From Williamsia serinedens (GTDB taxonomy: Bacteria > Actinomycetota > Actinomycetes > Mycobacteriales > Mycobacteriaceae), in NCBI RefSeq assembly GCF_024171725.1, contig NZ_JAMTCG010000005.1, positions 310,001-374,000 on the forward strand: a DNA stretch of 64,000 nt, in the 5' to 3' direction. Of this stretch, positions 63,652 to 64,000 are shown in pieces. The notes below the pieces were generated by a model. That model was not told the origin of the DNA. It saw only the letters and a program-made list of their open reading frames with translations, and ran no database searches. The first letter of the stretch is position 1; every line of letters begins with the position of its first letter. A program made the position numbers and the translations under genes.

Positions 63652-63879
63652 TCAGTCGGTGCGGCGGTTCAGCAGCGCGACGACGTCGGCCTCACGGAAG
63701 CGACGGTGGCCGCCCGGGGTGCGGATCGCGCCCAGCAGGCCCGAGCTGGCCCAGCGTGCGACGGTCTTCGGATTGACGTTGAACATCGCGGCGACCTGAC
63801 CGGGCGTCAGCGTGTGCTGGCTCGCCAGCCGCGGGGTGATCATCGACGGTGTCCCTGTGGTCGGATGAACTGCGGTCAT
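63652..63879 (-). CDS. BldC-family (MerR-like) DNA-binding protein
   Basis: 75 residues from the ATG at 63879, which has AGGAGG 4-5 bases upstream; an ATG at 63915 is less likely. LTPGQVAAMFNVNPKTVARWASSGLL and TPGGHRRFREADVVALL (each part of one winged HTH) are as in Streptomyces BldC (68 residues), a developmental regulator that binds direct repeats. It lacks an effector domain. An AT-rich stretch at about 63970-63995 may hold its promoter. Confidence 0.9.
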   Translation of the reverse strand: MTAVHPTTGTPSMITPRLASQHTLTPGQVAAMFNVNPKTVARWASSGLLGAIRTPGGHRRFREADVVALLNRRTD

Positions 63880-64000
63880 GATGCCTCCTGATGCGAGGTC
63901 GAACGATGGGTTCACGTTCTGACGCCGTCATGGTTACACCCGAAATGCCAGGTGTTCGAACCGTCAGGGGCTGGTAAACCAACAGTAAAAATCGGACATC

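Noticed and set aside
1-64000. tRNA, rRNA, riboswitch and CRISPR search by eye
   Set aside because: No cloverleaf with TTCGA-type T loop in context, no rRNA sequence, no known riboswitch core and no direct-repeat array were found. A covariance-model scan would be needed to exclude small RNAs.

Overview
The window is a high-GC actinobacterial chromosome segment. Its content points to the mycolic-acid-bearing Mycobacteriales: an MmpL-type lipid transporter, the mycothiol glycosyltransferase MshA, SenX3-RegX3, BldC-like and EspR-like regulators, and a 33-residue bS22-type ribosomal protein. Gene order from mshA to the ccs genes closely follows the Mycobacterium tuberculosis Rv0486-Rv0529 block. 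The presence of Rex in front of hemA and the inserted non-mycobacterial genes suggest a Gordonia- or Williamsia-like organism. That genus-level guess is inference, and no rRNA gene is present to test it.

Layout. 1-6.6 kb is a mixed accessory region: the C-terminal part of an MmpL transporter cut by the window edge, a small secreted protein, an orphan PxpA/LamB-YcsF protein, a type B carboxylesterase, an alpha/beta hydrolase and a DUF2599-type lipoprotein with no canonical start codon. 6.6-13.3 kb is a metal and bicarbonate region: an ArsR regulator with KmtR-like ligands and a CDF exporter, convergent with a ZnuCBA-type importer behind a Zur-like box, then a SulP transporter whose reading frame is offset from the carbonic anhydrase it is usually fused to. 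13.4-24.3 kb holds pirin, a hydrolase-mshA pair, a YbjN protein, an acyl-CoA ligase, an MFS exporter, gpm1, a GNAT and senX3-regX3. 24.4-33.7 kb is a conserved block: Rv0495c-like, ppx, Rv0497-like, an isomerase, a thioesterase, proC, an excisionase-like HTH protein, bS22, an epimerase and an acyltransferase.

33.7-34.7 kb is an AbiEi/DUF559 gene enclosed by 42-bp inverted repeats. 34.7-44 kb contains serB1, a glutaredoxin, then a Rex box and rex-hemA-hemC-cobA/hemD-hemB, then four small membrane proteins. 44-54.8 kb is accessory: an acyl-CoA dehydrogenase, hsp20 behind a CIRCE element, a five-cistron peptide ABC importer locus, a secreted trypsin-like protease and an SDR. 54.8-62.4 kb has an EAL-DICT protein, hemL and the ccs cluster (phosphatase, TlpA, CcdA, ResB, CcsB). 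62.4-64 kb holds an EspR-like regulator, a small membrane protein and a BldC-like regulator.

The strongest functional theme is heme and respiration: NADH-sensing Rex sits over tetrapyrrole synthesis, and hemL adjoins the system II cytochrome c maturation genes. The second theme is metal balance, with export and import operons end to end, separated by a large palindromic repeat. A second copy of that repeat lies 55 kb away; in both copies the element abuts the stop codon of a leftward gene. No tRNA, rRNA, CRISPR array, transposase or prophage structural gene was seen.
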